Below are positions 37,313 through 47,722 of a stretch of 64,000 bases of DNA, piece by piece. Numbering within the stretch: position 1 is the stretch's first letter; each line of letters begins with the position of its first letter. Source of the DNA: Trochalopteron elliotii. Taxonomy: Eukaryota > Chordata > Aves > Passeriformes > Leiothrichidae. The DNA lies in assembly GCA_024734555.1 (NCBI GenBank), contig JANPWX010000358.1, forward strand, positions 315,165 through 379,164, written 5' to 3'. Position numbers and translations under genes: made by a program. Under the pieces are notes generated by a model. That model did no database searches and was not told where the DNA came from. It was given only the letters and a program-made list of their open reading frames with translations.

Positions 37313-38315
37313 AAGAAACACTCATTGAGTTTAGCTGGAAAATGTCTTGCAACTTAACTCCATGATTTTGTGGTGATTTAACTGAACTGCAAAATCCTCA
37401 TCTTGATAATGTATTTTCGCCCTCACTGGACCACTTCCCTCAGCTCAACTCATCATAGATGTTGACAGTATTGAAGTCTCCACCCAGACAAGCTGCTCCT
37501 GTGGGGAAACAGACAGGGAACTGATCTCTTCTCAGGACTTATTTTAGGAAGGGATGCCAGGAGTGAATCTTTGACCAAAAAGGGTTTTTTGGCATCCAGT
37601 TCTTCTGGAACTTCCTCCTGGGCTTGTTCAGATGAGACCCACCCTTATGAATGCAGGCTAACCAAGGGTTAAAAATATCTCCACATCAGCTGACTCAGAC
37701 TTATAATAAAAGGCCATCAACTTTCAAAAATATCACCCCTTGGGTAAATAAGGTGCTTTGCAGACTGTTGCATAATTCTCACATAAAGATTAAGTTCTCT
37801 TGTGAGTTCAAAACATAAAAAGGCTCCAGAAAAGACAGCTGGGTGGGAAAAAGAGTGGAGTGTAACTGTGCAATTGTGAGTTAACACACGAAATGAAAGG
37901 ATGAAACATTGCATGTGGCAGAGCTGCCTTCTCAGATGTTCTTTGGAAGTGTTTGAAAGAGTTAAGCCCAATAGTGGAATGCCTTGGGAATGCTGGCAGA
38001 CAGAGAGTGAGCAGCTTTTTTCTTCCCTCTGGATGGAGTCCCAGGACTGAGCATGCAAAGTGATGACTTTGGATCCGAGTTTGCTTCTTGGGTCTGCAGG
38101 GGAGAGCTGGGAAGTGATGCAGTGTTACCAAGAAGTCCTTGCAAGGGATGTGCAAATGCCTTCCTAAGTCAGGAGAGGTATTTTTACCTCTTCCTTGCTC
38201 ATCCTTGGGTGCAGCAGGACTCGCTCTGAGAAGATACAGAGGGGGAGAAACCACATCCTGAAGGGCGTATGCAAAGGGAGAAAGGCACATCCCCAAACAG
38301 TTTATTTTGGCTGCT

Positions 38316-38379
38316 GGTTTTTTGTTGTCCGTTTTGGTTTGGTGGTTTGGTGGTTTGTTTTTTTGGTTTTTTTTTTTTT
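38316..38379 (+). repeat. G/T-rich low-complexity tract
   Basis: Almost purely G and T on the plus strand, with imperfect GGTTT / TGGTTTGG units ending in a T run. It is similar in character to 55506-55684 and to the reverse complement of 44551-44641. Confidence 0.9.
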
Positions 38380-38512
38380 CCCCTTGCTTTTCGTTCTTCT
38401 TTGATGGAAATTTCAGTGACTCTTTAACCTTGCAGTTCATAAGGCGCCTTGGGATTAGCTGGTTGCCTCCGAGCAGGGAATCTGGGGTGATTGATTCACA
38501 CGGGGAGCTGGC

Positions 38513-38671
38513 ATGGCTGCTGTGCTCTTTGGCTTTGAGGATCTGCTCTACAGCTGGGACAGCCTGGTGTGGAGCCTGACGTCCCGGGCTCTGAGGACTT
38601 GCCGCTTTGGAAACCTGAGGGTCCTGCAGCTCATGCTGAAGCCATGGTGCATTTCCAGAGACGTTTATCAG
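38513..38671 (+). CDS. candidate coding exon, unknown product
   Basis: I do not recognise this product. A strong Kozak ATG (G at -3, G at +4) opens 53 codons that end at a fair donor (CAG|GTAGGG, GT at 38672). If not spliced, the frame stops two codons later, at 38678-38680. The peptide begins MAAVLFGFEDLLYSWDSL and is rich in Leu, Trp and Arg, with a first half that is hydrophobic but interrupted by acidic residues, so it is not a clean signal peptide. Third positions are mostly G or C and a handful of CpGs (including GACGTCCCGGG) are retained, which would fit a coding first exon. A possible acceptor 'ccttgcag' lies at 38427-38434. The same DNA is open on the opposite strand, which argues that base composition alone could explain it. 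Confidence 0.2.
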
Positions 38672-38680
38672 GTAGGGTAA

Positions 38681-41600
38681 CAAAACACCAGGCCAGACCT
38701 CCAAACCCCAAGGCTGCAGGGGGGAGACCCCCTGGGAGTCTCACAGGGTCCTGTCCTGTTCCTACCAACCACTTTGGGTCCTACACAAGGGTTGGGACAG
38801 AGGGGATGCTGTGGGTAGGGGAGGTGTGGCAGGAGAAACTTTTTTTGGTTTGGAGGATGGTGATGGGGTCTCCCATGGTGGAACACAGGTCCAAACTCTT
38901 CTTCCCACAGAGCAGGGGGGGAATGAGTGAATGCAAATTAGGGTTCAGTGTGCTATATCCCCTTTCCTTGAGAGTTAAACTCAGAGGTACAACTTCAGCT
39001 TTTCTGCATCCTCAGGCTGTCCCTACAGCTGCAAAGGAATAATTTAGAATTTACCCAGAGGAAAGGATGCCTAAAGGCACCTAATCTGTGGAAAATGGGC
39101 ATTTGCAGAGGGTTTTAAACTGTAGTAGCACTAATTATCCCTAAGTGACTTGTGCAATGCCTTCTGACTGCTTCATCTTGCAAAGTCCCAGGCATCTGAT
39201 TGCCTAAAGTTTCTAGTTTGCTTGATGTATGGTTTATGTGGTATAGAGAGCTTCGGGGCTTGGACGACTGGCTTCTCTGTAAAGTTACACAAACTGCTTG
39301 CAGCTTGAGGTATAGTGACACAGCTCTAATAAACTGTGTGGGTTTCTGAGACTGATTAAACTGGGTTAAACAAACTGAACATCACAGAAAGAACTAGTAC
39401 TGAATGTCACTTTGAAAAGCAACTCATTCCAGTCCATAGGTGAGTCCAGGTTGCAGTGACACTGTAAACCAAACAGTTTGTCTGGTTTTTTAATCAGCTT
39501 TAGACAACTGTGGCTATACTTTTATTCTGCTGTGGGGGCAAGATCATTACAATATTTATCATCTCCACAGGTTTGTCTAATGCCAGACGCTGGAGTGATT
39601 GATTGGTATTTTCATTTGGAAAATGGATTTTCTGCTACTCCCATTTACTTGGTATTTTGCTTTTCCTGTGCTTTGGAAGTCTCCATGTGTGAAGCCAAGT
39701 CATACAGAAGGCAACAGATTAAAAGCCTGTAGAAATTTTGTGTGTTGGTTAGAGGGAGACCAGGGCAGGGCTCTTAGTAATTTCAGCAAACTTTGAACCA
39801 GTTTCAAATCATGCTCTGGTTTCAGCAGACTTCAGGAATAGATTTCATGGTCTTTGGAGTTCAGCAAGCATGGGCAGCGTTTTTATTTTAAGTATTTGTT
39901 TGTTCCAGAAGACAGCCACAGCCAGTAACACAAACCCATTACCCAGGGCTTGGCTTTGAAAGCCCCCTGAGATTTCCCAGTACCACTGGGATGGCTCCAA
40001 GTGAACCAAGTTGCCCTCCCTGGGCTCTGCTGACCCTTGGCTGAGGTGAACCCAGAGGTCAGTCTGTGCAGAGGCTGCCTATGCTGTGGGGCTGCCCCAC
40101 CCTCTCTCTGCAGTTTGTCTTAGGAACCTGAACCTGAAGCCAGTGAGCTCTCATGGGCCTGGGAAAGGGGAGGGGGAAGCAAGAGGGCTCAATGCTGAAC
40201 CTCATTTTTACCCTCCCCTTATGTAAAATCATCCTCAAAAGGAGTTGGTTTTCAGATGTGTCCAGATCCAGATTACTGATAATGTATCCCAGCCTATGCA
40301 CCATGCATCAGAGGATGCCACAGCCTGTGCAGACTCCCACGACTGGAGTTTCAGCAGATTTATGTTGCTGTGAGCATTGAGCACATCCACAAGTGCACTT
40401 TTTCCATTGCAAAATGCACATGCCTTGAGCCATCCCCATGGCTTTATATCATGATCCTGGCATATTATTGCCAGAGTCACCAATGAAATGGGACCAGGAA
40501 AGGTGCCTCTCTTCCCACCCAAACAAGCATTAATGCAGCCTGAAAGACACTCACAGGTCAGGATGGACTTGGATAGTTGTTTGTTTCTCAGACAGACTCT
40601 GTGAACATCTGCAAAAGCTCAGTAAAACCACGTCACTTTATTTGCCAATGCCCATGAGCTTGCAGTTCTTCAGAGAGGATCTGAAATGCTGGGTCAGGTA
40701 CCAGGAGAATTGCTGCTGGGTGGAGGTTTGTTGGAAAAGGCATCTCATGGCTCATCACTGCGGAGTTCCAGCAGCAGCGGTGTTATTAGCTGCCAGCATG
40801 AGCTGATAGCTAACTCTACACTTATGGATATTAATCCTAAAAGCATTTCCTCCAGTAGCCAGCATCGTCCAATTTAAATGCTGGCAGGGTATTTTAGTAA
40901 AGTATTGCTTGGACAGAAAGCCTGACAGTTTAATCACTTCCCAGAGACAGAAACTTCTTCCACTGCTGATTATTTAGATGATCAAATAAGCTCTTGACTA
41001 TGCTAGCTTTTGTTGTTACTATATATTAATCCCTGTTGCTACTCCACCTTGAGAGCAAAGCAGACCAGTGTAGGACTTCTGCCTGGTAGCAGAACCAGAA
41101 AAACTCTATAAAGAAACATTGAAGAGAAATATTAGTCAACTTTGTAAAACTAAGCCATGCTTTTTCATACTCTGAAAAGTATGTTTTGTGTTTTTCTTTG
41201 AGTTAATCACATCTCAGTGCATCTCTGCTTCTGGTACCTTTTGCTGAAGCAGAACTGGGGCTAGCAGAGCAGTGTAGCTTGCAGCCAGGTTCTGGCTGAG
41301 CAGGACCCACACTGCTGGGCACACAGCAATGGGGAGAACTCAGCTCCTCCACCAGTCAGGATCATGGTTGCTCAGGTATTGTTCTGACTTAGATAATTTT
41401 TTTGAATCCTTGCCCTAGTCTGTTGTCTCCACCATACAAACAATCCAAAACTTGCCAATTCCCTTCTACTGTCCCATCTACAAACTATATAAAAACTAAG
41501 ACAACATTGTACAGAGAGTACAGAACTTCTGCCAATACAAGAGGCAGTGGGTTCCTGGAAACAAAACAAGCTCCAGGCATCAATATAATCACTGTAATTC

Positions 41601-42121
41601 CCTTATTTATGATGAGAGACTTTACTTTCTTTTCTTTCAGAAAATCAGCAGCAATGCTTTAGCACAGATAGATGAAATAGCAGTTTTGGGGTGATGGGGG
41701 CTGCAGTGGTTAGAGTGGGATCTGAAACACTTCAGTCTTCAAATCCAATCTGACACAGCAATAGGAAGTCTGGACTTGCTCAACCTGCACTTTGAGCAGC
41801 AGTTGTTATAAAATAGGTTAAAACAATCAAAAAATTGTTCTTTCATTCTTGGTCTCCAGACTGGATTTGTCTCAGGGATGCTGAGTGACTCCATTTTTCA
41901 CTGTCTGTAAGCAATGCTTTGGTGCTCAGGCCATCTGAGCAGTACTGAGCTGGAGGCTTCTGGTATCCTGAAGGGTACCATCATCTGTCTCAGACTGCAT
42001 TTCTTTCCCAGCAAATAAATCCTCCCCCAAGTCTGCTGTGATTCCCAGGGACACATTTGTCTGCCCAGTCTGAAACAAACCTCTTGCCTTGATCTGTTTT
42101 CAGTGGGGCTAATATTCGCCA
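38681..42121. other. non-coding stretch, no gene seen
   Basis: GC-rich at its start, then typical intergenic composition. A consensus donor-like CATAG|GTGAGT occurs at about 39434-39444, but every upstream frame is closed, so at most it could serve a non-coding exon. No transposon or RNA gene is recognised. Confidence 0.6.
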
Positions 42122-42122
42122 G

Positions 42123-42165
42123 TTGCTATATTTTAATTTTAATGAATGCTTGCTATATTTTAATT
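42123..42165. repeat. 16-bp direct repeat, period 27
   Basis: TTGCTATATTTTAATT occurs exactly at 42123-42138 and again at 42150-42165, embedded in AT-rich sequence. Confidence 0.9.
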
Positions 42166-42784
42166 GTGTTTTGTGCTCCATTATGTGGTTTTCCGACTGC
42201 ATGATCGGAATTCATTTGAAAAAGGAGATGAACAAATAATAAACTTCCAGTTGAGGCTCTCAGACAGTCAGTTGTGCAAGACGTCACCGAGCTGTCGGAT
42301 GTATTTTTACCAATGCCCAGATGTCTGACTGCTCTGACCTACTAAACAAATGGCCCTGTGAACCAGCACAGTGCCTGCTTTTGCAGAAATACTCACATTT
42401 CAAGAAATACTGGGGGAGGGCTGGCTTATTATTATGGGATAGGCAGTCAGTTCTGCATTTTAACATCCTGAAGATAATTCACTATTTATTTAATCTCCAA
42501 ATCCATCAACAAATGTTTTAGTTTCCCAGCTATGCCTGTACAATGTCAAAGAACATTAGGCAGTGCAGGACCTACATCTACAGTAAAAATATGTTTATGT
42601 TTCTTGACTATTTAAAATCCCACCAACTGCTCCTACCAAGTCAGAGGCAGACCACTGGATGCAGAACCATCTCTCAAGGATACCACTCACAGATATTTAA
42701 TTCCTCACTTCCTGTAGACAGTAGTGCTGGGTACTTTTTATACACTGCTTCTTACCCACCAAGAGCTTGGAAAGACAGTTAAGT

Positions 42785-42832
42785 CATTTTACTGCTATAG
42801 AAACTGAGGCAGAATTGTATTAAATTCATCAC
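42785..42832 (-). mobile_element. MIR-like SINE remnant (minus strand)
   Basis: 'cattttac', 7 bases, then 'agaaactgaggca' matches the reverse complement of the MIR core ('cattttacagatgaggaaactgaggca') with the same spacing. The remaining 'attaaattcatcac' may be a decayed continuation ('ggttaagtaacttgcc'). Confidence 0.5.
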
Positions 42833-42868
42833 TTCAGATTTCTGAACGTATTCAGAACCTGGTTTTTA

Positions 42869-42932
42869 TTGTGAGGAATGGGCATGATTCTGCACTTGTG
42901 CCCATTCCTCACAACGGGCACAAGTGCAGAAT
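42869..42932. repeat. interlocked pair of inverted repeats
   Basis: Arm A at 42869-42884 pairs perfectly over 16 bp with 42899-42914 (14-base loop). Arm B at 42887-42903 pairs perfectly over 17 bp with 42916-42932 (12-base loop). The two share 42899-42903, so the two hairpins are mutually exclusive. Confidence 0.95.
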
Positions 42933-43103
42933 TGTCTGCAGTACCTCATTGCTCCCCAAATGTCCAGTTACAGGCAATAGAATTAAGGAAGGAAGTGGGA
43001 TGTAGAATCTTGGGGCTGGGTGCTAATCTAAAATGAGGAAGAGGAAAAAGTGTTTGCTGTGCTGGCAGGTATGCAAATTCATGGAATATTCTATACTTTA
43101 GCA

Positions 43104-43352
43104 AAAGGTTTAATTTTGGCTATTAGGAACAATGTGTTGTATATTAGAAATTAATTCTTCACTAGGGCAGTGAGGCACTGGAACAGAGTGCCCAGAGAAG
43201 TTGTGGGTGCCCCGTCCCTGGAAGTGTTTGAGGCCAGGCTGGATGGGACTCGGAGCAACCTGGTCTAGTGGGAGGTGCCCCTGCCCATGGCAGGGGGGTG
43301 GAACTAGAGGACCTTTGAGCTTCCTTCCAACCCAAACCATTCTGTGATTCTA
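43104..43352 (+). mobile_element. CR1 LINE 3' end (plus strand)
   Basis: It reads through the CR1 3' end in order: 'aaaggtttaattttggctat', 'taattcttcactagggcagtg', 'gaggcactggaacag', 'tgcccagagaagttgtggg', 'ccctggaagtgtttgagg', 'gcaacctggtctagtgggag', 'tgcccatggcagg', 'ggaactagagg', 'ccttccaacccaaaccattc' and the tail 'tgtgattcta'. Of the five copies it is among the best preserved. A small insertion or expansion is present near its 5' end ('caatgtgttgtatattag'). Confidence 0.97.
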
Positions 43353-44066
43353 CTTTCCAGATCCTACAATTTTCCCTGAGGAGAATGCACCTCAAGTGTG
43401 TTTCCCACAGAATTCACACTGCTGGCCATGGGGTACTGATGGGCTTTCCCCCAGCTGCCATGGGCACTGGGAAGTTGACCTGCAGGGCTTTGGGGTTTTT
43501 CCCCCATTCACCTGGTGTTCTGCTGGCAGCCTGCTGGGTAGTGCATCAAAAAAGGGACAGACTGTTTCCTCTTCAGAGTGGGACCTGAGACATCCCCACA
43601 ATCCCTTGTACCCTATGAGGAAACATGGTCTTCCTCCTCAGAAAGGCACAGTTTGGAAATTCTATTCCTGTTTCAGCATCATTCTTCACCCTGCTTGCCT
43701 TGAAGACATCTGATTATGTTTAAGCACAATTAAAGATTCAGGAGCAAAAGCAGCATTTTGCATGCCTGCCCTGCTGCTGTAAAAGGCTGTGCAAAGCAAT
43801 GTTGGGCAAGAGGGAGGAAGGAAAAGGCTGAAATGTTAAACACATCATTTCAGATTGGCAAAATTTCCAGGTTTTGATTTATAGCTTCATCACCAAGTAG
43901 ATTAATGTGGAATTCAAACACAACCAGCTCTTTGCTTTCCTTCCAGGCCTGACATATTAACATTTCCCATTAATCTAGTCAGCTCCAGCACGATGAAGGC
44001 TGAGGAAATGGGGGATTAGGCATGTGGGAGTGTTGGGTGGGCAGGGGAAAAGAGCCAACGAAATTC

Positions 44067-44092
44067 ACTTTAGTTAACTAACTAACTAAAGT
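44067..44092. other. 10-bp inverted repeat around AACT repeats
   Basis: Arms at 44067-44076 and 44083-44092 are perfectly complementary with a 6-base loop. The interior is a short TAAC/AACT repeat. Confidence 0.8.
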
Positions 44093-44488
44093 AGAGAACA
44101 CGGGACATTGTTCAGGTCTCAAGTTCTAGCTGGAGCTGTTTCTGACTCCCTTAAAGGCAGCAAACACAGATCCTTTCTCTTCTGGTGCTGGGCAGAGGGA
44201 TTTTCAGTGGGGCTGCTGACTTTCTGCTCATAAGGACAGTGGTGGATGTGGGCACTGGTACCCCCATGGAGCTGAGCTCAAAGGGCTCTTTGCTGGCCAC
44301 TGCCCTGTACTCAGAACATTGTCATGCCCCAGTGCAGCTGGGGTTCAGGAGGCTTCAGGCCCTAGGTTTGTAGTCTGCCTAATTCCCAGTTTTGTGGGGA
44401 GGCAGCTATGACTTGTTTTCCCCAGCACTCTTTGCTGATACAGTCTACAGTCTCTGGAGCTGCCCTGGAGACTTCTCAAACTTTATTG

Positions 44489-44532
44489 CTACATATTTAA
44501 GCATTTATGACTACATATTTAAGCAGCTATGA
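44489..44532. repeat. 22-bp tandem duplication, two copies
   Basis: 44489-44510 and 44511-44532 are identical at 20 of 22 positions. Both contain CTACATATTTAAGCA. Confidence 0.9.
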
Positions 44533-44550
44533 GATTTGAAGTGCCTCTCT

Positions 44551-44641
44551 TGGAAAAAAAAAGAAAAAAAAAAGAAAAGAACAACGAAAACACCCAAACC
44601 AACAAAAATCCCACCAAAACAAAAAGAGAGGGAAAAAATAA
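44551..44641 (-). repeat. A-rich, A/C low-complexity tract
   Basis: An A run interrupted by single Gs (44551-44582) is followed by ACAAAAC / CCCAAACC-like sequence almost without T. Read on the minus strand, it is the same G/T-rich type as 38316-38379 and 55506-55684. Confidence 0.9.
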
Positions 44642-47600
44642 CCATCCACCCAGAGCTGCAGAAAGGCCTAATGAGCCTCACGTTTTTCCAAAGGCAGCTC
44701 AGGAACTTGTGGCTTGCAGAGTTTCTCACCCCATCTTCATTACAGGCAGAAGCAAAGAGGGCTAGACAGCGAGAGGAGGGGAGAAAATGCAAATGCTAAA
44801 AATTCATTTTTGCCAGAAATCACATCCAAGAGACAGAAAAAAAAAGAGCCTGTGGGGAAACCTCAAGCCATTTCCATTCAAGTTGTCTATGGAGAAAGCA
44901 GAAGAAGTGCTCACTAAGTTCCCACCCCCAGGTGTTTTTATAGCACACTGTAAATTTGCCTTCAGCATTTGATATAGACTTCCCCTGCCTTTGTGGGGCT
45001 GGGAAGGGCTGGGACAATCTGGTAGGGTCTGTGCCACTGCCACCAGCCCCTCCATAACCCCTCAGAGCACTGGTGTCAGAGGAGGGGCAATAACCCTTTT
45101 GCCTCCTGAACAAACACCTACTGCCCTCAACAGCTGGTGGGGTCTCATCTCTCCTTCCACAGTCCCAAGGCAGCTGTGGGGTGGGACAAGAGGCACAGGG
45201 CTTTCCTGGAGGGCAGAGAAAAGCTCCAGAATTGTGCTGGGCAATGGCTGAAGCTGAGCCATTAAATCACCTCAGGGATTGCTGTGCTGCCTTCCTGTTA
45301 AAGCCAACATGGAGCTTGTGCTCACTGACTGTTAGCAAACACAACACTGATGTTTTCCATGGGCTGTAGCTACTCCAGTGCTGCTAGAAAATGAGGGGGA
45401 CCTTAAACCAACATTGACCCTCCTGGCTGTCTTTACATGAACTTTTAGGAGACTGAGTGGTCAAGTCTGATGACTGAGATTTTTCTTGTTCAATGAACAC
45501 AGCAGCCTCTTAAAAGAGGAGGTGTATTTGGTGTTGGTTTGTTCCCCTGTGAATTCTTCCAATCTGCCTCCCTGTGAGAAACACTCAACCTCCAGTTCCA
45601 GTCTGTTCATGAGAGAGGAGTTCTGGCTGCCCCTGTTTGGAACATGGGAAAAGTCTTTCATGCTGTTAAATCCACCCCACTAATAAATGGGTTAGGATTT
45701 CCAGTGCAGCTTAGAGAGGCCACCAGCTTGAGCAGACACAAGCAGTGCTGAGTTGTTCCAGGATAGGGTACATTTGAGTCTGTCCCAAAGCTGAGCTCTC
45801 TTGAAGTCCATCACCAATGACTTGGGCGCTCCTGCACCATCTTTGCTTTAGTCTGCAAGGGATAAAAATTGTGCTTTCCACAGGGAATACAAACTGTCTC
45901 AGCTGAGACAATCTCCAGCAGTTCACCCTGCTTATAACAGAAATGCATCTTGCACCAAGGCAAGGGAAATATTTTTTGATCCCCTGGGTTTGCAGAAGCC
46001 AGGTCTGAACTGCTTCTTCCTAGGCTTAGCTATTTTCTGCTCAGTGTCTGGAATCATGAGATGGGATGCATCTTGTGTTCCCTTTAGTTACCAAAGATTA
46101 GGCAATCCATCCATGCTGATTCCTTCCAAGATAGGTGTCTTGTGCAAGTCATTGTCTAGAGGTGCCAAGCCCTTTTTGTGGAGACCAGAAAGAGCTGAGA
46201 CTGCTAAACACAACTGCATGCTTAAGTATTAAACACCCACAGTCTTGTGACCTAGAGCTCAATCATGTTGTTCTGATTAAATGTATGTCATCCAAGGCCT
46301 GGGTGGAAGATTTTGGAAGCCTGCAGGAAGATCAGCAACCCTCAGGACAGTGCCCAGCAGCTTGAGTCATCAAGATTCAGCTGCTGGAGTTAACACAACA
46401 TGCTCTGTACTGGGACAGGCCCTCAGGAACCTGCTTTTGGTAAAGAGCTTGGCTTCCCCAGAGAGACATTTGTGAACACTTCAATCCTCTAAAGTAATTG
46501 AAAACAGCAGGGAGTTTTGCCTGCAGCATTTTTGTTTGGTTCAACCTCTTCTCCCTCAAAGAGAAATCCATCTTGAATACATTGCTCAGAGTAGCCCCAA
46601 AACAGGTCCAGTCCCACCAGGCTTCTACATGTTTCTTCTCTTGCATAAGAGAAGATGATCATGGGGAAAAATGGCTTTTTCCTTCACTGTTTGCAACATG
46701 CCTTTGAGGCCCCACCAAAGTCCTTGTGCAATGGGTGCCATTTCCTTCAGATGTTCTCCTGGAGCAAAGGTGGAGCTGGCTGGTGCCACTGAGCCAATCC
46801 TGCCCTGTCTGTGTTTGCAGCTGCATCCGAGATGCTGCCATGAATCATCTGCACTCTTGCAAAAACTCTCTTCACACCCAACCAGCAGCATCCAATTATT
46901 TCGAGAGAAACAGAAGCTCTTGGCCATGGGGATTTTGGGGAAAAAACAGGCCAAATTAGGCACTCCAAAGATGACTCTTTTGTGATAGCAAAAAGAACAG
47001 AACAAAGGCTCTGAATGACATCCAGTTTTAAGTACCAGAAGGCACTGAAGTTGCGGGATGGCTTGCCTCTTCTTTGTTTCCCCTGTTCCTCCCAGGCTGG
47101 ATTGAGGAGAATAAACCCATGCACCTTTGACACCTGCAAGTGGCTACAGACAACATTTGCACATTAATTACTCCTTAAGCTTAAATATAAAGTATAAATT
47201 TGTAGTGTCCACTCCTTTTGATTCATCTGTAAGACTTCATTTAAATCTCCTATGCACTGCATGTGTTCAAGTGAGCTCACAGCAGAGGAGGGTTGTTGTT
47301 TTCCTAAATTTCAATCTTATGAGCCCAAGCTGGAGGGAAATTGTTGTGGGATTTCAAACTCTGCCTTTTTTCCTTCCTCTCCTTTCAGTCCAGGAGGCAC
47401 CTTTTTTTTTCAACCATGTGAGTCCACTGAGACTCCAAAACAGCTGACAAAAGTGTAGTTTCAGGCCAGTCCTATCCCCTGATCCTGGAGAAGCTCTGCG
47501 TGGCAGTCAGTGCTAAGTCTCAACTACAAAAAGTTATCCAAGGTCAAATTCCTCCATGCTCTGAACTTCCATCTACCCCCCAATGGGGATTAATGTCTGT

Positions 47601-47697
47601 CCAGCACCTGGCAGGAGTCACCCCATGTCTGAAGCATTGCATAACTTGCAAGCCCCATTGTGTGCAGTTACTCTGGTCTGAGTTACACTGGTCACTC

Positions 47698-47722
47698 TGC
47701 TGCTGGAGCTGCTGGAGCTGCT
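47698..47722. repeat. 9-bp mini-tandem GCTGCTGGA
   Basis: Between two and three consecutive copies of a GCTGCTGGA unit. Confidence 0.85.

Larger units (their letters stand above)
32636..38315. other. non-coding stretch, no gene seen
   Basis: No exon is supported. The stretch contains a microsatellite at 36427-36470, a MIR-like remnant at 37262-37312, and an AT-rich segment at 36690-36850 that keeps a few CpGs and could be conserved non-coding sequence. The part beyond 37808 belongs to the stop-poor region described separately. Confidence 0.6.
37808..38704 (-). other. long stop-free frame, probably not a gene
   Basis: The minus strand is open for 298 codons, but the first codon is TTG. The first ATG is at 38440, leaving 210 codons. 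The middle of the frame is a translation of the G/T-rich low-complexity tract (Lys/Asn/Gln/Pro-rich), and the rest shows no domain, signal peptide or repeat that I recognise. The region is relatively GC-rich, which favours long stop-free runs. A partly overlapping plus-strand frame (38569-39042, GTG first codon, 157 codons) is also open. A real single-exon gene or a non-coding RNA exon cannot be excluded. Confidence 0.15.
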
